Part shown: piece after piece, positions 23,610 through 35,565 of the stretch
How positions within the stretch are numbered: position 1 is the stretch's first letter
Layout: each line of letters begins with the position of its first letter
Assembly (NCBI GenBank): GCA_039720395.1
Contig: CM077824.1
Span: 15,504,046 to 15,568,045, forward strand
DNA: 64,000 nt
Direction of reading: 5' to 3'
Source: Liquidambar formosana
Taxonomy: Eukaryota > Streptophyta > Magnoliopsida > Saxifragales > Altingiaceae
Position numbers and translations under genes: made by a program
The notes under the pieces: generated by a model
What the model was told of the DNA's origin: nothing
Databases searched by the model: none
The model's input: only the letters and a program-made list of their open reading frames with translations

Positions 23610-23634
23610 ATATATATATATATATATATATATT

Positions 23635-23809
23635 GAAATCAAATCATAGTTTTTTTATTTTATTTTAAATAATGGTAATTTGAGAAAAATGTACATGACA
23701 TACCTTAGATAAAAACGTATATATATCGAAATCAAATCATAGTTTTTTTATTTTATTTTAAATAATGGTAATTTGAGAAAAATGTACAGGACATACCTTA
23801 GATAAAAAC
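23635..23809. repeat. 82-bp direct duplication next to the viral right border
   Basis: Copies at 23,635-23,716 and 23,728-23,809 (period 93 bp) differ by about one base and are joined by a short TA-rich linker. Helitron copy B has only one such unit (about 43,440-43,360). Confidence 0.9.
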
Positions 23810-24002
23810 CCACTAGATTGATGACATTTATTGGTGCAACATTGATCGGTGGCGATCAAGACCCATAGATCTTGCAATTGTCAACCCAAAGACCATCAAG
23901 GAAACCAACCGACGAGGATCCAAACCATATAGGTAGGCCATTAAGGAAACCAATCGACAATCATCGAAAGCATAGACCCAAACATGCGATTCATGGCCAG
24001 AT

Positions 24003-24003
24003 A

Positions 24004-24047
<44 letters not shown>

Positions 24048-24270
24048 AAAATGGGTGAGAGACTGACAAAGAAATGGAGATGAGAGAAAGTTAGAGAGAA
24101 CGGATTGCAAATTTGCAATCAAAACAAATACAAGAGAATGAGGAAAAAGAAAAAAAAGAAAGAGAGACAGAGAATGAGTGAGAAACAAACAAATACATAT
24201 AATGATTACATTTTCTTAAACTCCGTATTTTGTCAAACGTAGCCTATCTTTACGGGACGGAGGGAGTATT
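24003..24270. mobile_element. (GA)n tract and truncated Stowaway MITE in Helitron A
   Basis: (GA)n occupies about 24,006-24,044. The end ...TACGGGACGGAGGGAGTA at about 24,251-24,270 matches one terminus of the complete Stowaway element at 42,143-42,436 in Helitron B. The other terminus is missing, removed by a deletion with a breakpoint near 24,190. Confidence 0.75.
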
Positions 24271-24289
24271 ATTTTTTAATGAAAAATCA

Positions 24290-24840
24290 ATGGTCCTTGA
24301 GTTTATTAATCTGTTGCTTTAAGGTTTGCAGAAGTCTTTGGTTTCAGACCCTACGTAAGTTATGTGTGTTCTCCTATCGTTTCCCCAATAAAAAGATCAT
24401 CAAAAACTAATTACTCATAAATAAAATGAGAACATCCTGATCCCATAAATACCACATTTTTAAAAGAAAAAAAAAAAATCCTAAACATGTACATATTAGG
24501 AATATTATTATTTAAATCAAAGACCAATAGAAGTTCTGGATTTGCATAAGTCTTGGTTTCGATCCCCGTGGAGTATCTGTTTTCTCCTATGTTTTTCCAA
24601 TACATATATATCAAAGACTACTTTACTCATAAATAAAATGAGAACCTCCCAATCCCATAAATACTAGATTTTTTAAAGGTGGTACTGGAAGCCTTAACTT
24701 ATTAGGAACTTGAGTTAGCTTCTGTGGCATGAATCTACGGGAGGAGTGTAGATTGTAGTACATCATAAAAAAAAAGGATGGCATGTCCGTAGGGTTTGCA
24801 AAGCCGTGCAAGTCTTGGTTTTGATTTTTGTAAGACTAAT
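24290..24840. repeat. Degenerate tandem repeats of about 220 bp inside Helitron A
   Basis: Three units share CTTGGTTTCGATCC-like, TTTTCTCCTAT and ACTCATAAATAAAATGAGAAC segments. The same units occur inverted in Helitron B (about 41,580-42,110). They have no coding capacity. Confidence 0.7.
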
Positions 24841-25196
24841 GTACTAATAATTTGCTATTAAATCTTTCAATTATGGCGTAAATATGTTTTGATTGGAGAA
24901 AGAGACAAAGAGTGAAAGAAAGAGCCTTTGTTTCAGCATCGAAAGTTTCACAAAACCTTCAAAGAACTTATGTATAATGAAGTTTCAAAGATAATTTTAA
25001 GTACTATGATTTGGGAAAGATAATGAAAAAAAAAATAGTAATCATATCAAAAAAAGTAAAGGATTGAGTGATCAAAGTGCTTTCATCTTATGCAAAGGCA
25101 CGATAAAATTATTAAATTTAAAAAATTATTATCATTATTGAAAAAAATAATTTAACTCAAAAAAATTGACATGCAACGCACGTGTACACCAACTAG

Positions 25197-27970
25197 TGTT
25201 TCCAAGTTCATGAACCAATTAATCCTAATAAATAACATAGCAAGTGTACTTGAGAAATGCATACAGTTTAGATCATAATGTATTTAAGGAAGTATCTAAT
25301 AGGCATGAATTGATACACTGTTATTCTTTACATATTTTAGGAGAGGGAGAGGTTACTTGTTTGTGTCCACATGGGACATTAGTGTTGTGCCGACAGGTAT
25401 TGTCCACATGGACAGGAGCGGATCTAGGATTTTTTCACATAAGTAATTCAGTAATTGCACATGTGTAAGTGTGTATTATTATGTATTTTTGTAAATTTGA
25501 CCCAAATTTAACTATATTTAATAATTTTTTTTTCAATGGGGCTGGGACACTTCAGTAAATTTAGCCAAAATTACTTATCCATTTATCATTAAAATTAAAA
25601 AAAAAAAATTTATCGAAAATTGAGTGATTGTCTGTGCACACATGGGCACCCTCCTGGATCTGACCCTACATAGCATTATTGCTTACGCATTGTGGGATGG
25701 ATTTTTTTTTTTTCCCTTAAGCTTACTCATGTTAAGATCTAGGCCTAAAATAATCCCAGGTAATGCAGTGTTCATCGTTCGAAACTCTTGCTCGAAAGCC
25801 TATAGTTGTGATGGTTTGGTGGGGCTAAAATATTGAAATAAATACAACTGGATGCTAAAGAGAATCCGGGGCAGCAGCTATCATCAGCCTACAAGACTTT
25901 CCGGCGAGAATAAGCCGTATACGTACAAATCATTTGTCATGCGAAGTCTTTGGGAAGAATTTTTTACAAAGCCCCACAAAGCTCCACTACCCCAACCACT
26001 TGGATAGTTGACAGGCTTGGAATCTTTGAATCTGGCTTGGAAGTTGAACAATTTGTCTGGAGTCACAAAGTCGGTGGTGAAGACTTTCATATCTTATGGG
26101 CGCCTTTAATTGTCCCACGTGAATTGAATTTCATTTTGTTTTTGCATTTAAGCTGTGAACAAATTTATCTTTGTGAAAGGGGAGGAGATTCAAAAGAATG
26201 GTAATCATCATCACCAATGATAGCAAAAATTAAAAACCGTGGCACTTCATGAATTTCTGAGAATTGATCATGCAAAGTTAATTCTGGTGATGATTCTATT
26301 TAATTTTCATTTTTTTAAATGATCCCATTTAAGAAGATGGATTTGTAACTTAAATACAATCAATCCATTTGAACAATCAAACGACTTATTAGTATATAAA
26401 ATTTTGAATAGTTTTTTTCCCTACTTGGTAGAAGGCACTAAGGGACTCCAAAATTGATATTTTGTTGTCAAATGAGATATTCCTTAGAGCATCAAAATTC
26501 CAAGTCTTAGATTGTCAATTGTAAGGGATAAAAAATTTGCACTTTATTTTTGGTTGAATGACGCTAGATATCTTTCCTTTGATCCTTGAACTAAACTCGT
26601 ACTTGTGCTTCGTGCTTGAAATAGATGAACAATGGGCGAGCATGGGGGAGGGGGAGGCTGAAGTCGCTCTGACGCCTAAGTCAATGTCATGAACTAGAAG
26701 ATGTGCATTATAGGAGAGAATGGCATTCCTTGTTCTCCTACCTAATGAGTGTTTTATATACAAGATTAGATACATTTTCAAGTGTATTAATTCCTTGATT
26801 GAGATAAGTCTTAAATGATATTATCTATTGGGTAGAATGTTGTCTTGGCATGATTTTGGGTGATCATAGATTTCATCCATTGATAGCATGATGATGTATG
26901 CACTTGAAGTGACATCACTATCACGTTAGCATAAGATCAACGGATGTATGAGTTGAACTATTAGGGTAGTTTGAAATTCTTGTTTGTTGTTTTGGAGACC
27001 CATGATTCTTAATTGAATTTGGGGACCTCACTGGAATTGAATACGCTCTCACGCAATAATAATTGATATGGGTTATCATTATTCCACGTTTAATTATTTA
27101 TTTCACGTTTTGTAATTAACTGCATTCAAAGTCTCTAAATATATCTAATTGAAATTTGAAATTTGAAATGTGCTTGCTTTCAGTTTTCAATACCTCCATT
27201 GTATGGGTTGGACTGATCCTTTTGTATTTTATTATTGTTTTTATTTTTATAATCCTTTTTTATTTTTATTATGACCCATTTGTATTGAAAACAGAAAAAC
27301 TTGTTAGTCCAATCCATTTGTACTTAACTCGAAGATATATAGTCATTAGTCTAATTCATTGTAGGAGTTGGACTGACCCTAAATCGATTTTTCCCAACCT
27401 AATTAAGCTATGTTATGATTTTCCTTTGTCAGTATCTTGTTGAGAATTGGGTTTTCTTGGTCGTGTCTTGAGGTTCTTGTTTTGTTCGGGTGGTGCCTTC
27501 GGTGTGGTAGGGTTGTGGTTATGGGTGTCTATGGTGGTATGCCTTATTTAAATTGTATCAATTTTAAATTTTTAATCGGATAGCAATATAATATTTCCTT
27601 TTGCTAATAAAAAAAAAAACAAGAAGAAGCTATGATATGCATCTTGATGTTTTTTCCCTTGAAGGTTCACGCTTGAATTAGAGCTTTGTTACGTTCCTTT
27701 TAGATGATAATGCTTTGAAATTGGCAGAGAGCAGGCCTGTATTGGGAAGACCAAAATGTGCTCATGCCTCCTTCATTGGTTGACACTAGACACCCACGAT
27801 TAACTCAAAGTTCAAAAGTCAAAACCCCTCCACCAACCAATTACATCACCCAAGTATGTCGAATTCCCTGACTTTCTTCTCTTTTTAATGTGTGCTGTGA
27901 CCACCAACTCCGTCATGCCATGTCAACATACAACCATCAAATAATGAGATGCTCTCTAACCCACACCTCA
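25197..27970. other. Intergenic region upstream of the receptor kinase
   Basis: No gene is recognised. 25,419-25,665 has hAT-like ends (CAGGAGCGGATCTAGG and a similar inverted sequence) but no target duplication was found. About 27,440-27,620 ends in TTGCTAATAAAAAAAAAAAC and resembles a non-LTR retroelement 3' tail. Confidence 0.5.
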
Positions 27971-28034
27971 CCTTCTATAAGGCTACTCTCATGCCTCCTC
28001 CCTCTTATCTCTCTCTCTCTCTCTCTCTCAAAAA
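27970..28034 (+). promoter_or_regulatory. Putative core promoter / 5' leader of the LRR receptor kinase
   Basis: A TATA-like CTTCTATAAGGC at about 27,972-27,983 is followed by a pyrimidine-rich (CT)n patch at about 28,008-28,029 and the ATG at 28,035. Pyrimidine patches near start sites are common in plants. The exact start of transcription is not known. Confidence 0.45.
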
Positions 28035-31000
28035 ATGGGAAAGGAGATACTTTTCCTACCTTACGCGTCAACATTAACACTATTGGTGGTGCATTGTTTG
28101 GTGGCTTGCCTAGCTCTAGCTACGCCATTAACCAATTTAGCTGATGAATCTGCTCTTCTTGCCTTAAAAGCCCATATAACATTCGACCCTGACAACATTT
28201 TGGTAACCACCTGGTCAAACAACACCTCCTACTGCAATTGGACTGGTGTCTCTTGCAATACTCCCCACCAAAGAGTGACAACCTTGAATCTCTCCAGCAT
28301 GGGTCTTGAAGGTACCATTGCACCCCAAGTTGGCAACCTCTCCTTCCTTATATCCCTCGATATAAGAAATAACAACTTCCACGGCCAACTTCCTTACGAG
28401 ATTGGCAAACTTCATGAGTTGCAGATATTATATGTTGAAGACAATCGCGTTTCGGGGTCCATTCCTTCCAGTTTAGCAAATTGTAAGGAGCTTCGAAGCG
28501 TTAGCACTGTTGAACAATGAGCTCACCGGAAGCATTCCGCAAGTCATCGGTAACTTATCAAAGCTTGAAGAGCTATATCTTGGCGGTAACCACTTGACTG
28601 GTGCCATTCCAAAGGAGATAAGTCATCTTTCTAACTTGAAGATTTTATCGTTTCCAATTAACAACCTGACAGGCTCCATCCCATCTTCTATTTTCAACAT
28701 ATCTTCTTTACAAACCGTTAATCTCACGAGCAATAGCCTCTCTGGGACTCTTCCTATGGATATGTGCTACAGTCTTCCAAAGCTCGAAGTACTTTACCTT
28801 TCTCACAATCAATTGGGTTCTCAAATTCCAACTAGTTTAGACTACTGTGGAGAGCTCAGACAAATATCGTTATCGTTCAATGGATTTACAGGAATCATAC
28901 CCAGAGGAATCGGCAACTTATCTAAGCTTGAGGTCTTATATCTTACTCAAAATAATTTGACAGGTATCTTTCTAACTTCATTAATTAATTAATTAATTAT
29001 GTGAGTTTCTAGGAGTTAAGGGGATATTACGTTGATCTTAGGTTCCCCTGATGGTCTGATTTTGTCTCATGTTCTCATGCCTTCAAGGTGTTTGCTCTTG
29101 GTTCTGTGTGAAGTTTGTTGATGTCGGTTGATGTCTCTGCTTGTCTGGTGTAATTTCATTTTCTTAATTAATAAATTCTTTTGCCCATCAAAAAAAAAAA
29201 AAAAACCCCATTTAATCTGAGTGATGTAAATAAACCCATTTAGATGGTTCGTCTCTTTAACGGTGCTGAAATGATGAAATGTAACTAGTTGTTACTTCTA
29301 TTTTAACACAGCATAACAAAACATGAGAAACAGTTGTCGTATACATTTACAAAAGATTGTTATGTCAAGAACCAATACATAATATTGTTAGTGACAAATT
29401 TTTGGACATATTTTGTAGTTAAATTCTCAATGCTCAATGGGTTTTTAATTTCTATTATCTATCTTTGTAGGAGAAATACCTCAAGAACTCTTCAACATCT
29501 CTTCACTGAGGCGTTTTAGTCTCACAGATAACATCCTCGTAGGAACTCTCCCAATGGGCATGTGCTATACTCTTCCCACAGTTGAGTTCATTAGTCTTTC
29601 AACGAATCAACTAAAAGGCGAAATCCCATCTAGTTTGTCGCATTGTGAAGAGCTCCAAGTTCTTTCTCTATCAGAAAATCAATTCACCGGAAGTATACCA
29701 AATGAAATTGGGAATTTATCGAAGCTTGAAGAGATTTATCTTGGTGACAATAGCTTGACAGGTATCATTCCACCTTCATTCGGTAACTTGTCAATGTTAA
29801 AGTTGCTTGACTCACCTTACAACAACATTCAAGGTGAAATTCCACAAGAGTTAGGGCTTCTTTGGAACCTACAGCATTTAAATCTTGGCATGAACAATCT
29901 AACCGGTGTAGTACCTGAAGTAATCTTTAACATCTCAAGCCTACAAGCCTTTGCTCTCAACAATAATAACCTTTCGGGCAATCTTCCATCAACTATTGGT
30001 CTTTCGCTCCCTAACCTTGAAGGTTTGTATCTAGGAGAAAATCAATTCAGTGGAATCATTCCTACATCTATTTCCAACATTTCGAAACTCACCTTACTAG
30101 ACCTGTTACATAACTCCTTCACTGGTTATGTGCCAATGGATCTAGGTAACTTAAGACAACTCGAAGTTCTCAGTTTTTCAGGTAATCAATTGACCAATGA
30201 ACCCATAAACCCTGAGCTTGGCTTTCTTAATTCTTTGACAAATTGCAAATTTTTAAGACGACTATGGATGGCAGATAATCCCCTAAATGGTAGGCTCCCA
30301 AATTCATTTACCAACCTTTCCATTTCTCTTACAAGTTTTGCAGCATATAACTGCCAAATAAAAGGCATGATTCCTAGAGGAATTGGTAACTTGACCAACT
30401 TGGTAGAGTTGTTACTTGGAGATAATGATTTATCAGGATTGATTCCGACAACATTGGGACGGCTACAGAAGCTTCAAGGGTTGAACATTTCTGGTACTAG
30501 ACTACATGGATCCATTCCAAATGATCTATGCCTTTTGTCAAACTTGGGTGAGTTGTTTTTGAGTTCAAATAGGCTTTCTGGATCCATTCCAAGCTGTTTA
30601 GGTAATCTCAGTGCTCTACAACAACTCTTTCTCGATTCCAATGCATTAACTTCTAAAATACCTTCATCTTTGTGGGGCCTTAGAGATCTCGTGGCTCTTA
30701 ATTTGTCGTCGAATTTCCTAAGCAGCTATCTACCTATGGAAGTTGGAAACTTGAAGTCCATTATACAATTGGATTTATCAAAGAACCAATTTTCGGGTTA
30801 CATTCCAAGCACAATGGGACAACTTCAAAACTTACAAAAACTATCCTTGTCAAGAAACAAATTACAAGGCCCTATACCCCAAACATTTGGTGGTGTGAGA
30901 AGTTTGGAATCCTTGGATCTATCATGCAACAATCTATCTGGTGAAATTCCCAAGTCATTAGAGGCCCTTGTATATCTCAAAGATCTAAATGTTTCCTTCA

Positions 31001-32691
31001 ATAAACTACAAGGTGCTATTCCCGACGGAGGACCTTTTGCAAACTTCACCATTGAATCTTTTATGTCAAATGATGCACTGTGTGGAGCACCTCAGTTTCA
31101 GGTCGGATTGTGTGAAAATGAAAATAGCAAACACTCAAGGAAAATGAAATTGCTTCTCTTGAAATATGTTCTACCAGCTTTTGTGTCAACAATAATTGTA
31201 GTGGTTTTCATTACTCTATTGCTACGATATCAAAATAAGAGTTCAAGGATACCAGCAATTAGCGCTAATTCATCACTTCCAACGACACATAGAAGGATTA
31301 CGTATCAGGAACTTCTTTATGCAACAAACTACTTTAGTGAAGACTTCTTGGTTGGGAAAGGGAGCTTGGGAATGGTATACAAAGCGGTATTATCTGGCGG
31401 ATTAGTTGTTGCTATAAAAGTTTTCAATTTGCAATTGCAAGGAGCAATCAAGAGTTTCGATGCAGAATGTGAAGTAATGCGAAATATCCGTCATCGAAAT
31501 CTTGTTAAGATAATCAGTAGTTGCTCTAAGCATGACTTTAAAGCGTTGGTGCTTGAGTACATGATGAATGGAAGCCTTGAGAAGTGGTTGTACTCTCACA
31601 ACTATTGTTTAGATATGGTTCAAAGATTAAATATCATGATTGATGTGGCATCGGCAGTAGAGTACCTTCATCATGATTATTCACCTCTTGTTCTCCATTG
31701 TGACTTGAAGCCAAGCAATGTTTTGTTAGACAAAGACATGGTTGCGCATGTAGGTGACTTTGGCATTGCAAAACTCCTGATGAGGGATGAGTCCATGGTG
31801 CAAACGAAGACTTTGGGCACAATTGGTTATATGGCACCAGGTGACCTTCCTTATTATTTTTTTACATGCTTATTATGTTTTGTTCTTACTTAATGAGGAT
31901 TTTTTCAAATAGATTTCCTCTTACCTCAATAGGGACTTGGTTGTTTTTAAGGTCTTTTGATATATGATATAAATGATAGATAATCTGCATTGTATGTCTC
32001 AAGCAAATTAGGAGATAGATTCACATTCAAGTTTAGTCTAATATCTCTTTTTTTGTCTTTTTCTTTTTTTGGGTTTGACCTCTTAAAGGACACAGAAAGA
32101 TAGATTCTATTAGTTCTTCTAGGAACATACAGATTTATTTGCGTTTAGTATCTTATTATCTTCCTGTTTTTCCCCTTTCTTTCGTCATTTAATTATTAAA
32201 TGAACACTTCCGTTAACTGGGTATTACTACACTTTTCTAATTTTCATAGAATCCTTTTCAATACTTTGCATTTTTCACAGTTTTGCTTTCAATCAAGACC
32301 TTTTTACTATTTCTCTTTTCATTTCACAAATTAATACTAAACATATCAAGTAGAGTATGGCTCGGAAGGAATAGTATCCACAAAGGGCGATGTTTATAGC
32401 TACGGGATTTTGTTGATGGAAACATTCACAAGAAAGAACCCTATAGATGATATGTTTTCTGGAGAACTGAACTTGAAGAGTTGGGTGGAGTCGTTAGCCG
32501 GTGCAATAATGGAGGTTGTGGATGCTAATCTGCTGAGAAGAGAGGATGGCCATTTTGCTGCAAAAGAGAACTGTGTCTCCTCCATCATGGCTTTAGCATT
32601 GGATTGTACAGCCGAATCACCTGAACAGAGAATTAACATGAGAGATGTTGTTGCTAGACTCAAGAATATCAGGATCAGACTTTTGGTCTAA
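28035..32691 (+). CDS. LRR receptor-like kinase, subfamily XII type (EFR/Xa21/FLS2-like), one apparent frameshift
   Basis: This is a plasma-membrane receptor kinase of the family that senses microbial patterns. Exons are 28,035-28,963, 29,471-31,840 and 32,354-32,691, all with GT-AG introns. The order is signal peptide (LTLLVVHCLVACLALA), LRRNT_2 with CNWTGVSC, more than 20 leucine-rich repeats, a membrane helix near 31,155-31,220 (YVLPAFVSTIIVVVFITLLL), and the kinase. The kinase has GKGSLGMV, VAIKVF, HCDLKPSN (HCD, so non-RD, typical of immune receptors), GDFGIAK and GYMAPE across the last intron. Exon lengths sum to 3,637, one base over a multiple of three. The extra base lies near 28,498-28,500, where one frame stops at 28,518 and the next LRR resumes in another. 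Removing one base would give about 1,211 residues, normal for the family. It is a recent pseudogene, an allele, or a sequence error. Confidence 0.88.
28964..29470 (+). other. Intron 1 of the LRR kinase with a poly-A-tailed insert-like segment
   Basis: The donor CAG/GTATCT and acceptor TTTGTAG/GAG split a Gly codon between two LRRs. About 29,030-29,205 ends in a run of 15 A's after AATAAATTC..., resembling a non-LTR retroelement 3' end. LRR-XII genes usually have no intron inside the LRR region, as far as I know. Confidence 0.7.
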
Positions 32692-33440
32692 TGATCATGA
32701 TGGCTTTCTGAGTAGTTCAGTTGCTTCATTTGTCAAATTCTGATGTGTGTTTTCGCTGTTTTCTTTTCTTTGGTTTTTGTCTCTGGGTTCTTGTATTGCT
32801 TCAGGTTTTAGACTTTTAGTGTATGGGGTTCTAGGCTTCGTAGTCTTTTTTTTCTTCTTTCGCTCACTTTCAAGCTACGTTTTGTTTGCCTTTGTCAGTG
32901 TCTGCAGTTGTTGAATTTTTTTGTTTGTTTTGGTGGGAATAAAAATGTTCTTGGCCACCAAATTTATCTATATATATATATATATATATATATAGATATA
33001 TATATTTGTTTTGTTATCTGCCAGGCAATTGAAGAACAGGAAGGATAGAATTTCACAATGAATTCCAGTGTTATAAATTAAATGGGGTTTGCAATTTTTG
33101 ATTTTATCAAATACAGAACTTTATGGCCTTGTAGCCTGTTCGCACCTAACCCTTCTTGTGAGGGGGAGGACGTGGGCTCAAGTGTAGAGCCCATCGATTG
33201 ATCCTACCAAAAAATAGCTTTATGACACCCGTTGTACCTTATTTATTTTGGGAAAGGGAAATTCAACAAGTTGGACGAAGTACATTGATGTTTAGTCTTA
33301 GCTATTCATTATAAATGTGAAACGACTGTTCATGACTCGCAGTGTAACTATCCTTATTGTACTGCATATGTATCAATGTAACTATCCTTGCTTAAAATCT
33401 AGGATGGTCTAGTGGTTTGGTTGGTGTGGGATGAAAATCC
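32692..33440. other. 3' flank of the LRR kinase
   Basis: No gene is seen. A T/G-rich segment at about 32,740-32,950 resembles a 3' untranslated region. A (TA)n tract sits at about 32,971-33,006. Confidence 0.5.
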
Positions 33441-33449
33441 ACTGGATTG

Positions 33450-33690
33450 TTATAAATGGCGGCAAGTTTCTTGATGGTGGGGCCAAAAGATTTTCCCTTA
33501 AAAGAGAGGAGATGGCCCAATAATATTCAATCAGCCAAGTTCAAGGATGACGCCTTATGCAGCATAGGGAGAGGATTCTTTCCCAGATGGAGGCAGTCAA
33601 TCGGCATTCAAAGAAGAGGTGGTTCCTATCTTCATCTCTCGATTGGCAGAAAAGGCATTTCGCACAATTAGATTAGCCCCAAGAAACAAT
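33450..33690 (-). pseudogene. LINE fragment: zf-RVT zinc-binding region of reverse transcriptase
   Basis: Read on the - strand from about 33,672, the frame gives NCAKCLFCQSRDEDRNHLFF then ECRLTASIWERI. This matches the zf-RVT domain found after the reverse transcriptase in plant LINEs (C-x2-C-x2-C spacing, HLFF.C, S-x2-W). A TGA interrupts it at about 33,550, and no other LINE domain is adjacent. It is a truncated relic. Confidence 0.7.
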
Positions 33691-33829
33691 TGTATCCTAA
33701 GACCATTTTGGATAGTTAACCAAGGATGAAATGAAAGCATGCTTTTTCATTGGTTTGGGAAACCAGACTAGAATATCCTATTCGACACAAGCGAGAGTTA
33801 ACCAAAGGATGAAAACATGCTTTTTCATC

Positions 33830-34700
33830 GCAGAAAACAGTAAACCACAAGGAGAGGAGGCCCATTGGACCTTATCTTCCTTAGATGGGTCAGACCGAGG
33901 CATAGACGAGAAGGCATCCTTGATTCAATACTCTCTGGAGTCAAAATTGGAGATCAATTCCATCTATCACCACAGATGACAGCAGTTCCATCTCCCTATT
34001 ATTATTATTTTTTTTTTCCTTCTCTCTATTTCAATGTCATTTCTATTTCTCTCTCTACCAATTAAAATTGGGACACTACTTGCCTCCACCCTAGGGTGGA
34101 GGAGTTCCTCCCTACCTCCATTCATTTTCTGCCAAGTGTCATAAATATTTTACAAAAATATGAATTCAAAAACACTAATAAACAAATAAGCTAATATAGA
34201 TACGTGGACACACATTCATGTTAACATAAACATGTAACACTCAAATATGGATAAATGAAAATGTGTTCCCAATTATGTAAATATGGGAATGCATGAATAC
34301 AATCAATTTTTTTTCTTTATTTGGACAAGTGACGAAATATGAGTGAGAGGAGGGAAAGAGCGCCATTCTCCTAAAATTAGAGGTCAGTTCCATCTATAAC
34401 CATATTTTCTCTCAACCGAGGAGAACTTCTATGTAACTGTGATACCAGCCACGTGGTTCCAACCTGAACCACTATCAAAACCCTCTGATTGCATTCTAAG
34501 CAGAAGAAACAGTAAAACCAAAAGAGGGAGAGGGCCCATAGGACCTTATCTTCCTTAGATGGGTCAGGCAAAGGGATGGACGGAAAGGGTATCCCAATTC
34601 AATACTTTGGAGTCAAAATTAGAGGTCAATTCCATCTACCACAGCCTCCCTATTTCCATCTATCACCACAGATGACAGCCAGTTCCGTCTTCCTTTTTTT
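33830..34700. repeat. Direct duplication of a roughly 200-230-bp segment
   Basis: About 33,832-34,060 and 34,498-34,740 share CCTTATCTTCCTTAGATGGG, CTTTGGAGTCAAAATT and CATCTATCACCACAGATGAC stretches. Both end in CT-rich tracts. The interval between is unrelated. No coding function is recognised. Confidence 0.75.
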
Positions 34701-34860
34701 TTTTTTTTCTTCCCCTTCTCTTTATTTCTATGTCACTATTTCTCTCTCTCTCTCTCTCTCTCTCTACTCGTCCCTCTCTTCCCTTTCTCTCTCTTCCTTT
34801 TCTTCTCCTTTCTTCTTTCCTTTTCTCTCTCTTCCCTTCCCTCTCTACCGTCCCAATTTA

Positions 34861-35227
34861 GAGCATCTCTGAAGCTATTGGTTGATGTTTTGCTATTTTA
34901 CCACATTTTTAAAAAAATAAATAACTAACTATCCAGATTAGTACTCTAAGGTAACTAATTATATTTTTGAGCTATTTTAAAAATTTATTAATAATATTTA
35001 TTTTTTTAATCAATTAGTGGAGAAATAAAGAGGTTGGGGGATGATGCATAGAGAAATAAAAATTGTTACTTTACTTTTTTTAAAATTAGAAATAGTTTAA
35101 CTAACGAACATTCACTAACTAAATGTAGTTAGTCAAAATGATAATAGTTAAAGGAAAAAAAAAACATGTGATTTGATTAGTTAAAAATAACTAAAGAGTT
35201 GGATAACTAACCCCCTTGAATATGCTC
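34861..35227. mobile_element. Tourist-like (PIF/Harbinger) MITE candidate, 367 bp
   Basis: It starts GAGCATCTCTGAAG and ends ...CTTGAATATGCTC. It is flanked by TTA on both sides (34,858-34,860 and 35,228-35,230), the 3-bp duplication of PIF/Harbinger. The interior is very AT-rich and shows CTAACT/AGTTAG inverted phrases. Confidence 0.6.
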
Positions 35228-35565
35228 TTAGGGCTCGTTTGGCGCAGCTGTAACTTTTAGCGAAGTGCTTTTTTTAAAAGATCTATGTTGAGAATAGGTT
35301 ACTATAGAGAGGTTTCACAGTATTTGGTTGTTGAATACTTAGAAGAGCTTATGATATAAGAAGTGCTTTTTATTTGTTTGGTAACCATATTTGCTAAAAC
35401 ACTTCTAGCCCTGAATTTGACTATAGTACCCTTTCTAAGGGTGCCTTCTCTATTTGGTATCTCACTATTGAATCAGTCAAAATTTGTAAATTCTTTGTTG
35501 TAAAAACAGTGGAGATGCTACTGTATAAAATGAAATAAGTAGTACAAGAATTGAAAAAATACAAA

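Larger units (their letters stand above)
15506..25196 (+). mobile_element. Helitron copy A (non-autonomous), split by an endogenous virus
   Basis: The 5' end TCTATACTACC follows an A (15,505). The 3' end is CTAG followed by T (25,197), preceded by a partly paired GCAACGCACGTG hairpin region. These are Helitron signatures (A/T target, TC start, CTRR end). The sequence is an inverted relative of copy B at 41,200-44,716: 15,518-16,732 matches about 44,715-43,470 and 23,610-25,196 matches about 43,465-41,200. No Rep/helicase gene is present. Without the virus the copy is about 2.8 kb. Compared with B it lacks about 0.8 kb near 24,190 and keeps only one end of the Stowaway element. Confidence 0.85.

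Noticed and set aside
24540..24580. B-box-like GGTTTCGATCC suggesting a SINE in the Helitron tandem repeats
   Set aside because: No matching A-box 30-40 bases upstream, and the unit repeats as part of the Helitron rather than with its own target duplications.
25419..25670. hAT-like ends (CAGGAGCGGATC... and ...GATCTGACCCTA)
   Set aside because: The candidate 8-bp flanks do not match, so the pairing may be chance.
26860..26960. Imperfect inverted repeat TTCATCCATTGAT / ATCAACGGATGTA
   Set aside because: Short arms and no target duplication; not enough to call an element.
33405..33440. tRNA-like A-box TGGTCTAGTGG suggesting a SINE head or tRNA gene
   Set aside because: No B-box at the expected distance, no cloverleaf, no poly-A tail nearby.
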